64,000 nt of DNA, taken from the NCBI GenBank assembly GCA_000179315.1, contig ADZZ01000282.1:36259-100258 (forward strand), in the 5' to 3' direction. The position numbers and the translations under genes are program-made. The DNA comes from a delta proteobacterium NaphS2. GTDB lineage: Bacteria > Desulfobacterota > DSM-4660 > Desulfatiglandales > Desulfatiglandaceae. Below the pieces are notes generated by a model. It had not been told where the DNA came from. It saw only the letters and a list, made by a program, of their open reading frames with translations, and did no database searches. Positions 42,990 through 52,275 of this stretch are shown piece after piece (position 1 is the stretch's first letter; the number at the start of each line of letters is the position of its first letter).

Positions 42990-45900
42990 GGGGATGTATC
43001 CGTTTGAAGGGTGGACATGAGGGGCTCATAAATGCGGTTGGCCAACGTTATGAAACCATCCTTTTCGACCTGCAGGATGGCGTTAAAATCAGGATAACAC
43101 CGTTTCAGATAAATGCCGTCATTATACCCCAGTTCTCCCATATATTGGTAGCCGTTTCCTTCGTAGGCCTTTCGGGCCGCCGCCAAAGCCTTTTCTCCGA
43201 TTTCTCCCTCTTGGTCCCCGTTTGCAGATAAAACTTTCAGATACGCCAGGGCCGTTCTTGCGGTGACGGGCATTGGCCGGTGAAGGGATTGCCACCAAAA
43301 TTCCGCTATTATAGTGAGATAGTCCTTCGCAACTTCCGGAGGAAAGGGCGGAAATTTCGCCAGGCCGTCAGGGGCGATCAGGATGCTGGTCAGGTCCAAC
43401 ATTTGAGCGCATCCGGCCAGATGCCTGACCCAGAGATCCACCATGCTGTCCGGCCGGGCTATCCGGCTTTTACCGTCCAGGATGTCCATGGGGTAAAAGG
43501 TCCAGCGACTATAGCTTAAGCTTTCTTTTTCATTGGAGATCAATGGTTGGCGGGTTTGTAAACCGTCCAGCCAGTCCTCCAGTGCATCGCAGTAACATCC
43601 TTGAATATCGATGGGAAATCGGATTTCCACCGGGGGAGAGATATGCGGGTGGTCTTGGGCCAGCTTATGATGGCGCTCCAGCATTTGAAGGACGGGTTCT
43701 TCGAGCTTTTCGCCACACAGTGGGCCAAAACCGCCGGGCGGCAATTCCCCCGTTCGTTGAAGCCGTTTGGCTGCTTCGTGAACGGCTTTTTTATATTCCG
43801 TAACGGGTGCCGCGAGACCCGCTTTCAGCAGCCGTTGGCCCAGATTGAACGGAGAGAGTGCATCCAGGGAAAAGGGCTCCTGGTCTCGGTTGATCGTTTC
43901 AGCGTCATCAAAATAGATATTGAGCCGCTGGTTGAAAAAACTTTTGACGGGATTTTTGAGACATCGAATCCATTGAATCAACCCCGGCCCGGCATCCATC
44001 ATGGCTGGCGGAAGCCTATGGGGGTTCCATCCGGGTTCCGGCGGGTTCAGCATTTTCCGCCATTCGCTGGAATAGGTGAAGGGTTTTCGGGTCTTATGGG
44101 GCATGAAATATGCTTTGCTGAAAGGTTGCAGCGGGTGCAGGCGGGTCAATTGATCCGGCAGCGTCCGGGCGGGTTCCGCCACTTTTTCACCGGGTAGTCC
44201 CGCCTCAATGCGCCATCCCTCAGCCAGATAATCCCGCAACTGGGAAAGCAGCACCGACGGCATACGCTCGGTGTTATCAATGACGCTTCGGGCAATGTAG
44301 CTGATGTAGAGCCTTTCTCTTGCGGAAAGTAGTGCTTCAAGGAATAGATACCGGTCGTCTTCCCGGCGGGAGCGATCACCCGGTCGGTAGAAGCCTGGAA
44401 AGGTCATTAGATCGAAATTCTCCGGGGTATGACTCCGGGGGTATTCGCCGTCGTTCATGCCCAGAAGGCAGACGATTTTAAAAGGAATGGCCCGCATGGG
44501 CATGAGCGTGCAGAAATTCACCGGTCCCACCAGAAAATGTTGAGACATATGACGGTCTTTTATTGTACGAAGCCAAACGTCCCGAACCACCGCAAGGGAA
44601 AGGGGCTCTTTCAGGTCGGCATCCAGACAGTCCTTTTGCCATGTTTCCAGTATTTCATGCAGTAGGCTGTAGATGAGTTGATCGTTGCTGTCTGCGGGCA
44701 GGAAAAAATCATTGATCAATGTCATCATCCTATCGTACCAACCTTTGGGAGATGCGGGCTTTTTAAGGGCCTGCCAGTGTTTTTCAAGCCGGCTGCATAT
44801 GTCATGTAGTGGGCCGATCAGTTCCGCTTCCAGACCGCCGATTTCGTCATAGGGCTCGATGTCTCGCCAGGGTTCTCCTGCCCCTACGGCATATCCCAGC
44901 AGCATGCGGCGTAAACCGAACTGCCAGGTGTTTGCCGTAATGTCCGGCGGCAATTCAAAGGCTGTTCGTTGTTCTCCGTTAAGCCCCCAGCGGATGCCTG
45001 CTCCGTCAATCCATTGCTGAAGTTTTCGAACATCCTGTTTTGCCAGACCGAAGCGATGTCGAACCGCAGGAATTTGCAGGAGGTCCAGAAACTCGCTCTG
45101 CGTCATGCGTGAAGCGGGTAGAGAGAGCAGTTTTTCAAAACCACGCAACATGGCAACGCCGGTGGGGTTCGGTCTGTCGGCAATGGCAAAGGGAATAAAG
45201 CGGGGGTCATGTGGGACCAGGTTCCCGAAAACCGATTCGATATGGGGCGTGTAGACATCGATGTCCGGCGTCATCACAATGATATCCTGCGGCGTCAGGT
45301 TCCGGGTTTCCTTGAACAGGCTGAGCAGGTGGTCCTGCAGCACTTCCACTTCCCGCTGGCGACTGTAAGTCAGTTGAAAGGTGATGGAGAGGTCCTTTGA
45401 GGAGACGGTATTTTTGCTTCCATTCACACTTGGCAGAGGCTTCAAATCCAGGATCGCCTGCTGAACCTGGTGCAACAGTGGGGCATCCTTTTTCTTGGAA
45501 ACAACATCATCAAAGAGATCAATTTCACCAAAACCGTTACGGGCCGTTCCGGTGCGTTCATATTGGTTGAGAAGACCGATGGTGTCGCGGCCCTGCTTTC
45601 CCCAGGAAGCCAGAAGGGGATGGAATTCATAATGAACCGATTCACTGTGCGCTTTGCTGAGAGTCCCGTCAGGTTGAAGATGGGGGGGCTGTTTCAACCG
45701 CAGCAGGTCACGCTTTTCAAGGATATCAGCCCAGTAGTACCGGCAGGGGTTGAGGACAAAGAAAAGGATCTGGGTGTGCCGGTCCAGCGCATGCAATGCT
45801 TCCAGGGTTTGCTCAGGCAGCGCGCTGATACCGAAAATGATCACACGGCGGCAAAGGCCGGGTGGTGGGGACGAAGCGGTTCGGGCTGCTTTAAGAAACC

Positions 45901-46519
45901 GCCGGTGTAAATGAAAACGGCTGCTGTCCCGGTTCACATCCGGCACATCTCTTTGAATGAGACGCCACAATCGGGCCTGCCACCGATGGGTTGAAGGAAG
46001 GGGTGCCGGGTTACCACTGACATTTCTGATCCAGTCTTGCCCGCGGGTCCAGTCTTCAAGCCAGTCAGCCCTGTAAACCTGATATTGGTCAAAAAGGTCC
46101 GCCAGACGGCAGGCCAACTGATATCGTTTGATTGCGTCGTGATCGTCAGACAAATATTCGGCAATCTCAGGAAAACCATCTTCATGGGTCAAGTTTTTCA
46201 ACAATCGCATCAGTCGCCATTTGAGGGGTTCCATGTCGTAAGGGGATTCAAGGGGTATGGTGTCCGGCCCCAAAAATGCCCGGTATGCCTGCCACAGAAA
46301 TCGCGCCGGTAATTGAAAGGAGACAGCCGCACTGATGCCGCAACCGTCATTTTGCGCGAGAGCCAGCTTGAGCCACTGTGCCATTCCGTTACTCTGGACA
46401 ATGAATACTTCATCTTCCAGCGGTGCAAGGGGGTGCTTCTTAATCCACCCAACGGCGACTTTCCGCAAATCTTCCATGCGGTTGGAATAAATAACGGAAA
46501 AACCGGGGGATAAATCCAT
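42986..46519 (-). CDS. recC: Exodeoxyribonuclease V gamma subunit
   Basis: RecC, the structural and Chi-scanning subunit. From ATG 46519 it has 1177 residues; the N-terminus FSVIYSNRMEDLRKV with VQSNGMAQWLK is characteristic. The frame is open to TTG 46606, which would add 29 residues unlike the family, so 46519 is preferred even though no strong ribosome site is visible. It is the first gene of the recCBD operon, divergent from the STAS gene. Confidence 0.93.
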   Translation of the reverse strand: MDLSPGFSVIYSNRMEDLRKVAVGWIKKHPLAPLEDEVFIVQSNGMAQWLKLALAQNDGCGISAAVSFQLPARFLWQAYRAFLGPDTIPLESPYDMEPLKWRLMRLLKNLTHEDGFPEIAEYLSDDHDAIKRYQLACRLADLFDQYQVYRADWLEDWTRGQDWIRNVSGNPAPLPSTHRWQARLWRLIQRDVPDVNRDSSRFHLHRRFLKAARTASSPPPGLCRRVIIFGISALPEQTLEALHALDRHTQILFFVLNPCRYYWADILEKRDLLRLKQPPHLQPDGTLSKAHSESVHYEFHPLLASWGKQGRDTIGLLNQYERTGTARNGFGEIDLFDDVVSKKKDAPLLHQVQQAILDLKPLPSVNGSKNTVSSKDLSITFQLTYSRQREVEVLQDHLLSLFKETRNLTPQDIIVMTPDIDVYTPHIESVFGNLVPHDPRFIPFAIADRPNPTGVAMLRGFEKLLSLPASRMTQSEFLDLLQIPAVRHRFGLAKQDVRKLQQWIDGAGIRWGLNGEQRTAFELPPDITANTWQFGLRRMLLGYAVGAGEPWRDIEPYDEIGGLEAELIGPLHDICSRLEKHWQALKKPASPKGWYDRMMTLINDFFLPADSNDQLIYSLLHEILETWQKDCLDADLKEPLSLAVVRDVWLRTIKDRHMSQHFLVGPVNFCTLMPMRAIPFKIVCLLGMNDGEYPRSHTPENFDLMTFPGFYRPGDRSRREDDRYLFLEALLSARERLYISYIARSVIDNTERMPSVLLSQLRDYLAEGWRIEAGLPGEKVAEPARTLPDQLTRLHPLQPFSKAYFMPHKTRKPFTYSSEWRKMLNPPEPGWNPHRLPPAMMDAGPGLIQWIRCLKNPVKSFFNQRLNIYFDDAETINRDQEPFSLDALSPFNLGQRLLKAGLAAPVTEYKKAVHEAAKRLQRTGELPPGGFGPLCGEKLEEPVLQMLERHHKLAQDHPHISPPVEIRFPIDIQGCYCDALEDWLDGLQTRQPLISNEKESLSYSRWTFYPMDILDGKSRIARPDSMVDLWVRHLAGCAQMLDLTSILIAPDGLAKFPPFPPEVAKDYLTIIAEFWWQSLHRPMPVTARTALAYLKVLSANGDQEGEIGEKALAAARKAYEGNGYQYMGELGYNDGIYLKRCYPDFNAILQVEKDGFITLANRIYEPLMSTLQTDTSP

Positions 46520-46616
46520 TTTCTGGTTGTCTGAAGGGCGTGTCAAGAATTTATTTCTCCTGAAATAAATATCAAATTCGTTGTCTTCAATCAACCGGAA
46601 ATTCAAAAAGGCTGCT

Positions 46617-46645
46617 TTGACTTAGAAACGGCAATGCTCTATACT
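46617..46645 (+). promoter_or_regulatory. Promoter of the STAS/RsbW-like pair
   Basis: TTGACT (46617-46622), a 17-base spacer and TATACT (46640-46645) match the sigma70-type consensus at 10 of 12 positions. The start codon of the STAS gene is about 110 bases downstream. Confidence 0.62.
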
Positions 46646-46753
46646 GCGTTCCCTGTAATATCCTATCGCAAAGCGAGGCGGGCAATTTTATCAGCCATTG
46701 AGCCCCATCACGGTTTAATGCTGAAGAGATCCGAAAAAGTGGAGGCGGAGTCG

Positions 46754-47089
46754 ATGAAGATTCATCATGGCGGTGAGAAAAAGGACTGCATTTTAGTTGC
46801 TGTGGAAGGGCGAATGGATGCTGTTTCCGCACCGGAATTTGAAACCTTCTTAGGCAATCTTATTGATGAAGGCGCTCTAAAAATCATTGTGGACTTTGAG
46901 GGCCTCGATTACATCAGCAGCGCGGGTCTTCGCAGCGTTCTTGTGGTTGCCAAGAAGATACAGGGCAAAAACGGAGAGATTTTGCTGACATCCCTTCATG
47001 ATACGGTCAAGGAAATTTTTGAAATTTCAGGATTTGACACGATTATTCCGATTCATGAATCGGTAGATTCAGCCCTTGAAACCCTTTAA
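46754..47089 (+). CDS. STAS-domain anti-sigma factor antagonist (SpoIIAA/RsbV-like)
   Basis: A 111-residue STAS protein. The conserved phosphorylatable serine is in YISSAGLRSV, the hallmark of anti-anti-sigma factors; dephosphorylated protein would bind the partner kinase. ATG 46754 follows GGAGGCGGAG; the frame extends 40 codons further up without family similarity. The anti-sigma-like kinase gene follows after about 75 bases, forming a likely partner-switching pair. No sigma factor gene is nearby, so the output is unknown. Confidence 0.88.
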   Translation: MKIHHGGEKKDCILVAVEGRMDAVSAPEFETFLGNLIDEGALKIIVDFEGLDYISSAGLRSVLVVAKKIQGKNGEILLTSLHDTVKEIFEISGFDTIIPIHESVDSALETL

Positions 47090-47161
47090 AAAGATTTTTC
47101 CGGCTTATATGTCCATTTGAATACTCTGACGGCAAAATGGGGTCTCCAATGAAAAGGATGG

Positions 47162-47590
47162 TTGCAAACCATGGCGAAAATTGAGCTGCCCGCCCGCATG
47201 GAACAACTGGAGACGATGCTTGATTTTATTGATAAGGAGGCCGATGCGGCTGAATTTCCCAAGGCCCGGGTATCAAAGATTCGATTGGCGGCGGAGGAGG
47301 TTCTGGTCAATGTTTTTTCCTACGCTTATCCCGAGAAACAGGGGCAGGTCACCATCATCTGTCTTCATAAAAATGATAGGTTCCTTTTAGAGATTCAGGA
47401 TCGCGGAATTCCCTTTAACATGCTGAAGGCGCCCGATCCGGATATTTCTTCGGGTTTGTCGGAGCGTCATTTGGGCGGTTTGGGAATTTACTTTGCAAAA
47501 CAAATGGCCGATGAAGCGCGTTATGTGCGCACGGAAGGAGTAAACCGGTTAACGCTGGTGTTTAAGAAGAACGGTCAAAAGCTTTCGTGA
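47162..47590 (+). CDS. Anti-sigma factor-like ATPase/kinase (RsbW/SpoIIAB-like)
   Basis: A GHKL-fold protein of about 140 residues. The N box is AAEEVLVNVFSYAY, the G1 box is IQDRGIPFN, and the G2 box is LGGLGIYFAKQ. It should phosphorylate the upstream STAS protein and hold an unidentified target. TTG 47162 is 6 bases from an AAAAGG purine run; ATG 47171 is in frame and starts nearer the family N-terminus, so the start is uncertain. Confidence 0.87.
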   Translation: MQTMAKIELPARMEQLETMLDFIDKEADAAEFPKARVSKIRLAAEEVLVNVFSYAYPEKQGQVTIICLHKNDRFLLEIQDRGIPFNMLKAPDPDISSGLSERHLGGLGIYFAKQMADEARYVRTEGVNRLTLVFKKNGQKLS

Positions 47591-47601
47591 AAGGAAACGA
47601 A

Positions 47602-47658
47602 ATGGGAGCCATAGAGTGGGCATTGGAAGAAAAGATTGCCGTGGTTACTTTAAATTGA
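47602..47658 (+). pseudogene. Enoyl-CoA hydratase-like N-terminal stub (18 codons)
   Basis: The frame ATG 47602 to TGA 47658 encodes MGAIEWALEEKIAVVTLN, which matches the first strand of crotonase-family proteins (…EKxAVVTLNRPE…) up to the point where RPE would follow. It has a good AAAGGA ribosome site. The sequence then ends in a stop, so I infer that the rest of a hydratase gene was lost by deletion. A short coding leader for the DUF3795/DUF3786 gene is an alternative. Confidence 0.5.
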
Positions 47659-47698
47659 GTCCGGCCAATTCAACGTACAATGTGCTGAAGGAGGGGTT

Positions 47699-48622
47699 TT
47701 GGCAACGGGTGCCTGCGGTATCAATTGTGATGTGTGTCGCCTGAGAATCTTGGGCGTTTGCGGTACTTGCGGCCCTGGGCAGAGCCGTGAAGCCATGGAA
47801 AAGATGGCGGTCCAGGAACAGCTGCTGGGTGCACCCTGCCCCATACTCGCCTGCGCCTTCAAAAAAGGGGTTCAGCACTGCATGAAAGACTGTGATGATT
47901 TTCCCTGCGACCGGTTAAAGGACGGCCCTTATCCCTTCAGCCGGGGATATCTTGAAATGCAGGAAAGGCGGTGGACCCAGGAGCGTGAAACCCAAAAAGG
48001 CTGGGTTCGCGGTAAGGTCACGGTTCCCTCCGAGTACTGGCAGGCCCTGGTGTGCCGGGATATGCGGGAGGTGTCCTCTCTGGCGCTGGTTTCGGAGATG
48101 CCTCCGAAAGGGTGGATCATTCCCTTTCTCAATGAAAATATCCTGGTGGATCGTCAGACCCGATGCATTTTTCAGGAGCATAACGGCTCCTGGGAATTTG
48201 TTGACAACCCCACGTTGGAACTGCTTTGTTTGGTTTATCTGCTGAACGCCGGGCCGGCAACCTTGAGTGGAGACCGGGTTGGGGCGCTGGACCTGAAAAC
48301 CGCCCATTATTTTAAGGGTCCCCATGAAATTAATGTGGCATCCCTGCTGTCACGGTATGGAAACGACCCCGAGGGATTCAGTACGGCCGCTGAGGCTCTG
48401 GGGGGTGCGTCCATTGCCATGGGGGATGCGGCCTATCGGTTTCTCCCTTTTCCAAAAGTACCGCTTTACTACGTTTTGTGGTTGGGGGATCAAGAGTTTC
48501 AGCCGAATTTTTCCATTCTGTTTGACCGCTCCATCGAGAATCATTTCAAGGCAGACGCCATCCTGGGCCTGGTGGACCTGGTTTCCGATCTGCTGTGTTG
48601 CGGCATGGAAGACATGATTTGA
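47699..48622 (+). CDS. Cysteine-rich DUF3795 + DUF3786 protein
   Basis: A 307-residue cytoplasmic protein. The N-terminal ~80 residues are cysteine-rich (CGINCDVCRLR, CGTCG, PCPILACA, CMKDCDDFPCDRL), matching DUF3795 and suggesting metal or Fe-S binding. The rest has the DUF3786 pattern: PFLNENILVDRQT, LVYLLNAG, and PLYYVLWLGDQEFQPNFSILFD near the end. DUF3786 proteins are frequent in anaerobes, sometimes near corrinoid or CoA-metabolism genes; function is unknown. Start is TTG 47699, supported by GGAGGGG just upstream. Confidence 0.82.
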   Translation: MATGACGINCDVCRLRILGVCGTCGPGQSREAMEKMAVQEQLLGAPCPILACAFKKGVQHCMKDCDDFPCDRLKDGPYPFSRGYLEMQERRWTQERETQKGWVRGKVTVPSEYWQALVCRDMREVSSLALVSEMPPKGWIIPFLNENILVDRQTRCIFQEHNGSWEFVDNPTLELLCLVYLLNAGPATLSGDRVGALDLKTAHYFKGPHEINVASLLSRYGNDPEGFSTAAEALGGASIAMGDAAYRFLPFPKVPLYYVLWLGDQEFQPNFSILFDRSIENHFKADAILGLVDLVSDLLCCGMEDMI

Positions 48623-48664
48623 AGGAATTCTCATGAAAGTTGAAAGAGCTTGAAAGTCAGTTCG

Positions 48665-51052
48665 ATGGGTGACCGGAAATTAAATAATTCTATTGTGGAA
48701 AAGCATCTTCCCTTGTGGATTTCGTTGTTCCTTCTGCTGTCGACCCTGGCCGTTTTCTGGCAAGTCACGGGGTATGATTTTACCAACTACGATGATGAGC
48801 TCTATGTGACACAAAACCAATGGGTTCAGGCGGGTGTGACGGCCAAAAGCGTAGCCTGGTCTTTTAGGACACTGGATGTGAGCAACTGGCATCCGGCCAC
48901 CTGGTTGAGCCATATGCTGGTCTGTGAATTCTTCGGGCTTGATCCTTCGTGGCATCACTTGACCAATCTGATATTGCACCTGGCAAGCACTTTGCTCCTG
49001 TTCCATATTTTTTATCGAATGACCGGAAAACCGTTTCGAAGTGGGTTCCTGGCCGCACTGTTCGCCCTCCATCCCCTCAACGTGGAACCGGTTGCTTGGA
49101 TAGCGGAGCGCAAAGGGATTCTCTGCGCCTTTTTCTGGATGCTCACCCTTTGGAGCTATTTACGATATTTGGAAAGGTTTAAGGTCGGTTGGTATTGCCT
49201 CGTGGTTTTATTTTTCATTCTTGGGGGAATGGCCAAACCTATGATCGTGACCCTTCCCTTTGCCTTGCTTCTGTTGGACTACTGGCCCCTTGGACGTTTC
49301 AAAACTTTGAACTCGGATGCAACCCAAGCCGAAAAGATGGGTTTGTCGAAATATGGGCCCGTGGCGGAGAAGGTGCCGCTTTTTGTCATTGTGGTAATGA
49401 TTGCCGCTATTGGCTTTGTGGCGCAACAAAGGGGGGGGGCGCTCACCACCATCGATACGTTATCCATCGGAACCCGTGTGTCAAATGCCATTGTTTCATA
49501 TTGTATATATCTCTGGAAAGCCGTTTATCCCAACCACCTTACGGTGTTTTACCCCCATCGCATCATTCCCGTATGGCAGGTTGTCGCATCGGCCCTGTTT
49601 TTGTCCCTGGTTTCGTTGGCAGTGGTATGGGCCCGAAAACGCCGTCCCTATCTGGCCGTCGGCTGGTTTTGGTATTTGGGGACCTTTGTACCGGTCATAC
49701 AGCTCGTGCAGGTCGGCCGGCACTTCACTGCGGACCGTTATGCTTATATCCCGCTTGTGGGAATTTTTATGATGGTTGTTTGGGGCGTTTCAGATGCATT
49801 GCATTTTTTGCCACACCGGAAAAAAATCCTGGGTTTCTCGGGAATGGCATGTTTGATTGTTCTGGGAGGGTTGGCTTGGTGGCAGGCCGGTTATTGGTCC
49901 GACAGTGAAACCCTCTTCAGACACGGGCTTCAGGTGGTACCCAATAACTACGTGGCGCACAACGGCCTGGCCCGCGCCCTTGAGGCCCAGGGTGAAACAG
50001 ATGAAGCCATCCGCCATTTTGAAACAGCCTTGCGGATTTGCCCGGGATTCACCGACGGCCGGTACAATTTTGCTCGAATTTTAGCGGCAAACGGGAAAAA
50101 GCGTGAAGCGACCGAACAATATCTGTCGGTTCTTGAATCAGACCCCGGTTTTGTGCAAGCCCACGTAAACCTCGCCAATATCCTGGCGGATCAGGGTTAT
50201 TTGAACGAGGCAGTGAAGCATTACGAAAAGGCGCTGACCTTGAACAGAGAAAACGCCAACGCTCGTTATAATCTTGCCAACACTTTTTTTCGGGCGGGTC
50301 GAACCGATGATGCGATTGCCCAATATCGAAAAGCTTTGGACATCCGGCCGAACGATCCCAGTATCCATTACAATCTCGGAAATGCCTATATGAGAAATGG
50401 AAACTTCGAGCAGGCGGTTTCTCAGTATTCCGAGGCGCTCCGGTACCAGCCTGATTTTGTAAATGCCCGGGTGAATTTGGGAAATGCCCTGGCGAGGAGC
50501 GGAAACCCCCGGAAAGCCATTTTGCAGTATGAAAAAGCACTTGCGTCTCAGCCGGATCATCCGGGGGCCCATTACAATCTGGCCGGAGCGTTTGCGGCTT
50601 CGGGGAAGACCCAAAAAGCCGTTGTCCATTATAAAGAGGTCCTGCGCCTTCAGCCGGAAGATGCCACGGCCAGATTTCAACTGGGACTTATCCTAAGCAA
50701 TTCTGGCCGGCACAGCGAGGGAGAGGAGCAGTTCTCAATAGCACTGCAAATCAAGCCCAACTTTGTAGAAGCCCGCATAGCCCTGGCCGATGAACTGGCG
50801 GTGCAAGGGAAAACGTCTGAAGCTGTGGCTCATTATAACGAAGCCATGAAGATGAACCCGGCTGTCAAGCCAATGGTCTATTACAATCTGGCTTGTCTGT
50901 ATGCGCTGCAGCATAAGGTGGAAGAATCCACAAACTGCCTTCAGGAAGCAGTGGAAAACGGTTTCCACGACTGGAATTTGCTGAAAACCGACGAAGATCT
51001 TCAAAATATCAGAAGTTCCGAGGCTTATAAAAATATTCTTTCAGCTGAATGA
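48665..51052 (+). CDS. Membrane TPR protein, TMTC/PMT-like
   Basis: A protein of about 795 residues. The N-terminal half (to about residue 415) has around ten hydrophobic membrane segments and the DFTNYDDELYVTQN and HPLNVEPVAWIAERKG motifs of the TMTC/GT-C family, which comprises lipid-linked sugar transferases with a lumenal or periplasmic active site. The C-terminal half is a run of some ten TPR units (for example GNAYMRNGNFEQAVSQYSEAL). A glycosyltransferase role is inferred. TTG 48650 is an alternative start; ATG 48665 has no strong ribosome site. Confidence 0.8.
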   Translation: MGDRKLNNSIVEKHLPLWISLFLLLSTLAVFWQVTGYDFTNYDDELYVTQNQWVQAGVTAKSVAWSFRTLDVSNWHPATWLSHMLVCEFFGLDPSWHHLTNLILHLASTLLLFHIFYRMTGKPFRSGFLAALFALHPLNVEPVAWIAERKGILCAFFWMLTLWSYLRYLERFKVGWYCLVVLFFILGGMAKPMIVTLPFALLLLDYWPLGRFKTLNSDATQAEKMGLSKYGPVAEKVPLFVIVVMIAAIGFVAQQRGGALTTIDTLSIGTRVSNAIVSYCIYLWKAVYPNHLTVFYPHRIIPVWQVVASALFLSLVSLAVVWARKRRPYLAVGWFWYLGTFVPVIQLVQVGRHFTADRYAYIPLVGIFMMVVWGVSDALHFLPHRKKILGFSGMACLIVLGGLAWWQAGYWSDSETLFRHGLQVVPNNYVAHNGLARALEAQGETDEAIRHFETALRICPGFTDGRYNFARILAANGKKREATEQYLSVLESDPGFVQAHVNLANILADQGYLNEAVKHYEKALTLNRENANARYNLANTFFRAGRTDDAIAQYRKALDIRPNDPSIHYNLGNAYMRNGNFEQAVSQYSEALRYQPDFVNARVNLGNALARSGNPRKAILQYEKALASQPDHPGAHYNLAGAFAASGKTQKAVVHYKEVLRLQPEDATARFQLGLILSNSGRHSEGEEQFSIALQIKPNFVEARIALADELAVQGKTSEAVAHYNEAMKMNPAVKPMVYYNLACLYALQHKVEESTNCLQEAVENGFHDWNLLKTDEDLQNIRSSEAYKNILSAE

Positions 51053-51177
51053 AATGGTTGAAGATTTTTTGAGTCTTGAGGGGCCAAAGGTTTCTAATCG
51101 TCCGTGTGAAACCGGATGGATCTTCTTAATACAGCCTGGACTTGGCCGGGAGGGTTTCCAATTTAGGATCTGAGTGT

Positions 51178-52251
51178 ATGAGAAATGTACTGATTACCGG
51201 AGGGGCAGGCTTTGTGGGCTCCAACTTGGCCTTCTACCTTAAACGCGACCATCCGCGGTGGAACGTCACGGCTCTGGACAACCTTCACAGGCGCGGGTCG
51301 GAATTGAATTTGCCGAGATTGAAAAGGATGGGTATCCGTTTCCTCCACGGAGATGTGCGCATTGTTGAAGATCTCGCGGCTGTGGGCGATATCGACCTGC
51401 TTGTGGAGTGTTCAGCAGAGCCTTCCGTTTTAGCCGGCTATCACCAGTCTCCCGCCTATCTGTATCAAACCAATCTTTTGGGGACGGTAAATTGTCTGGA
51501 AATATGTCGCCGGTACGGCTCCGAGATCCTCTTTCTGTCCACCAGCAGAGTTTATCCAATGGGCGCCATCAACGGCCTCGACTATAGAGAAGACGAGACC
51601 CGGTTTCACCTGAAAAACGCCCACGATGAAAGCTCCGGCGTTTCTCTCTTCGGTTTCAGTGAAGACTTTCCACTCAAGGGCGCCAGATCTCTCTATGGGG
51701 CTACAAAACTCTGTTCCGAACTCATGGTTCAGGAATATATCGCAGCATATGATATTCGCGGCCTTATTCTGCGTTGCGGAGTTCTGACGGGCCCCTGGCA
51801 GATGGGAAAAGTGGATCAGGGATTTGTTGTTTTGTGGATGGTCAACCATCTTTGGCCGGGCCGTTTGGCCTATATGGGCTATGGAGGAAAAGGAAAACAG
51901 GTTCGGGACATCCTTCACATCGAAGATTTTTATGAACTGATCCGTGTTATCATAAATAGAATTGACGAAACATCGGGTGAAATATTCAATGTGGGAGGCG
52001 GCAAGGATCTCAGCGTATCCCTGTGCGAATTGACGGGCGCATGTCGGCAGGTCACGGGCAATGCCTGCTCCATAGACAGTGTTCCTGATGCAAGAAAGGG
52101 CGATATACCCTACTATATCAGTGACTTCCGGCGTATTCACGCGCTGACCGGATGGAAGCCCCGCCGGAATATTTTGGACATTTTGGTTGATATTCATGCA
52201 TGGCTTCGTGACCATGAATCTCAATTGAAAACTGTGATGGCAAATTATTAA
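51178..52251 (+). CDS. NAD-dependent epimerase/dehydratase, CDP-tyvelose 2-epimerase-like
   Basis: A 357-residue extended SDR. TGGAGFVGSNLA is the NAD-binding motif; the catalytic YxxxK is SLYGATKLCSELM; the GGKGKQVRDILHIEDF segment is like RfbE-type epimerases acting on CDP-sugars. ATG 51178 is used in place of upstream non-ATG starts in the same frame. It heads a three-gene cluster with a related SDR and a GT2 glycosyltransferase; surface-glycan sugar modification is the likely context. Confidence 0.82.
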   Translation: MRNVLITGGAGFVGSNLAFYLKRDHPRWNVTALDNLHRRGSELNLPRLKRMGIRFLHGDVRIVEDLAAVGDIDLLVECSAEPSVLAGYHQSPAYLYQTNLLGTVNCLEICRRYGSEILFLSTSRVYPMGAINGLDYREDETRFHLKNAHDESSGVSLFGFSEDFPLKGARSLYGATKLCSELMVQEYIAAYDIRGLILRCGVLTGPWQMGKVDQGFVVLWMVNHLWPGRLAYMGYGGKGKQVRDILHIEDFYELIRVIINRIDETSGEIFNVGGGKDLSVSLCELTGACRQVTGNACSIDSVPDARKGDIPYYISDFRRIHALTGWKPRRNILDILVDIHAWLRDHESQLKTVMANY

Positions 52252-52275
52252 GCGAAAAGGAAATTAATAGGTCAT

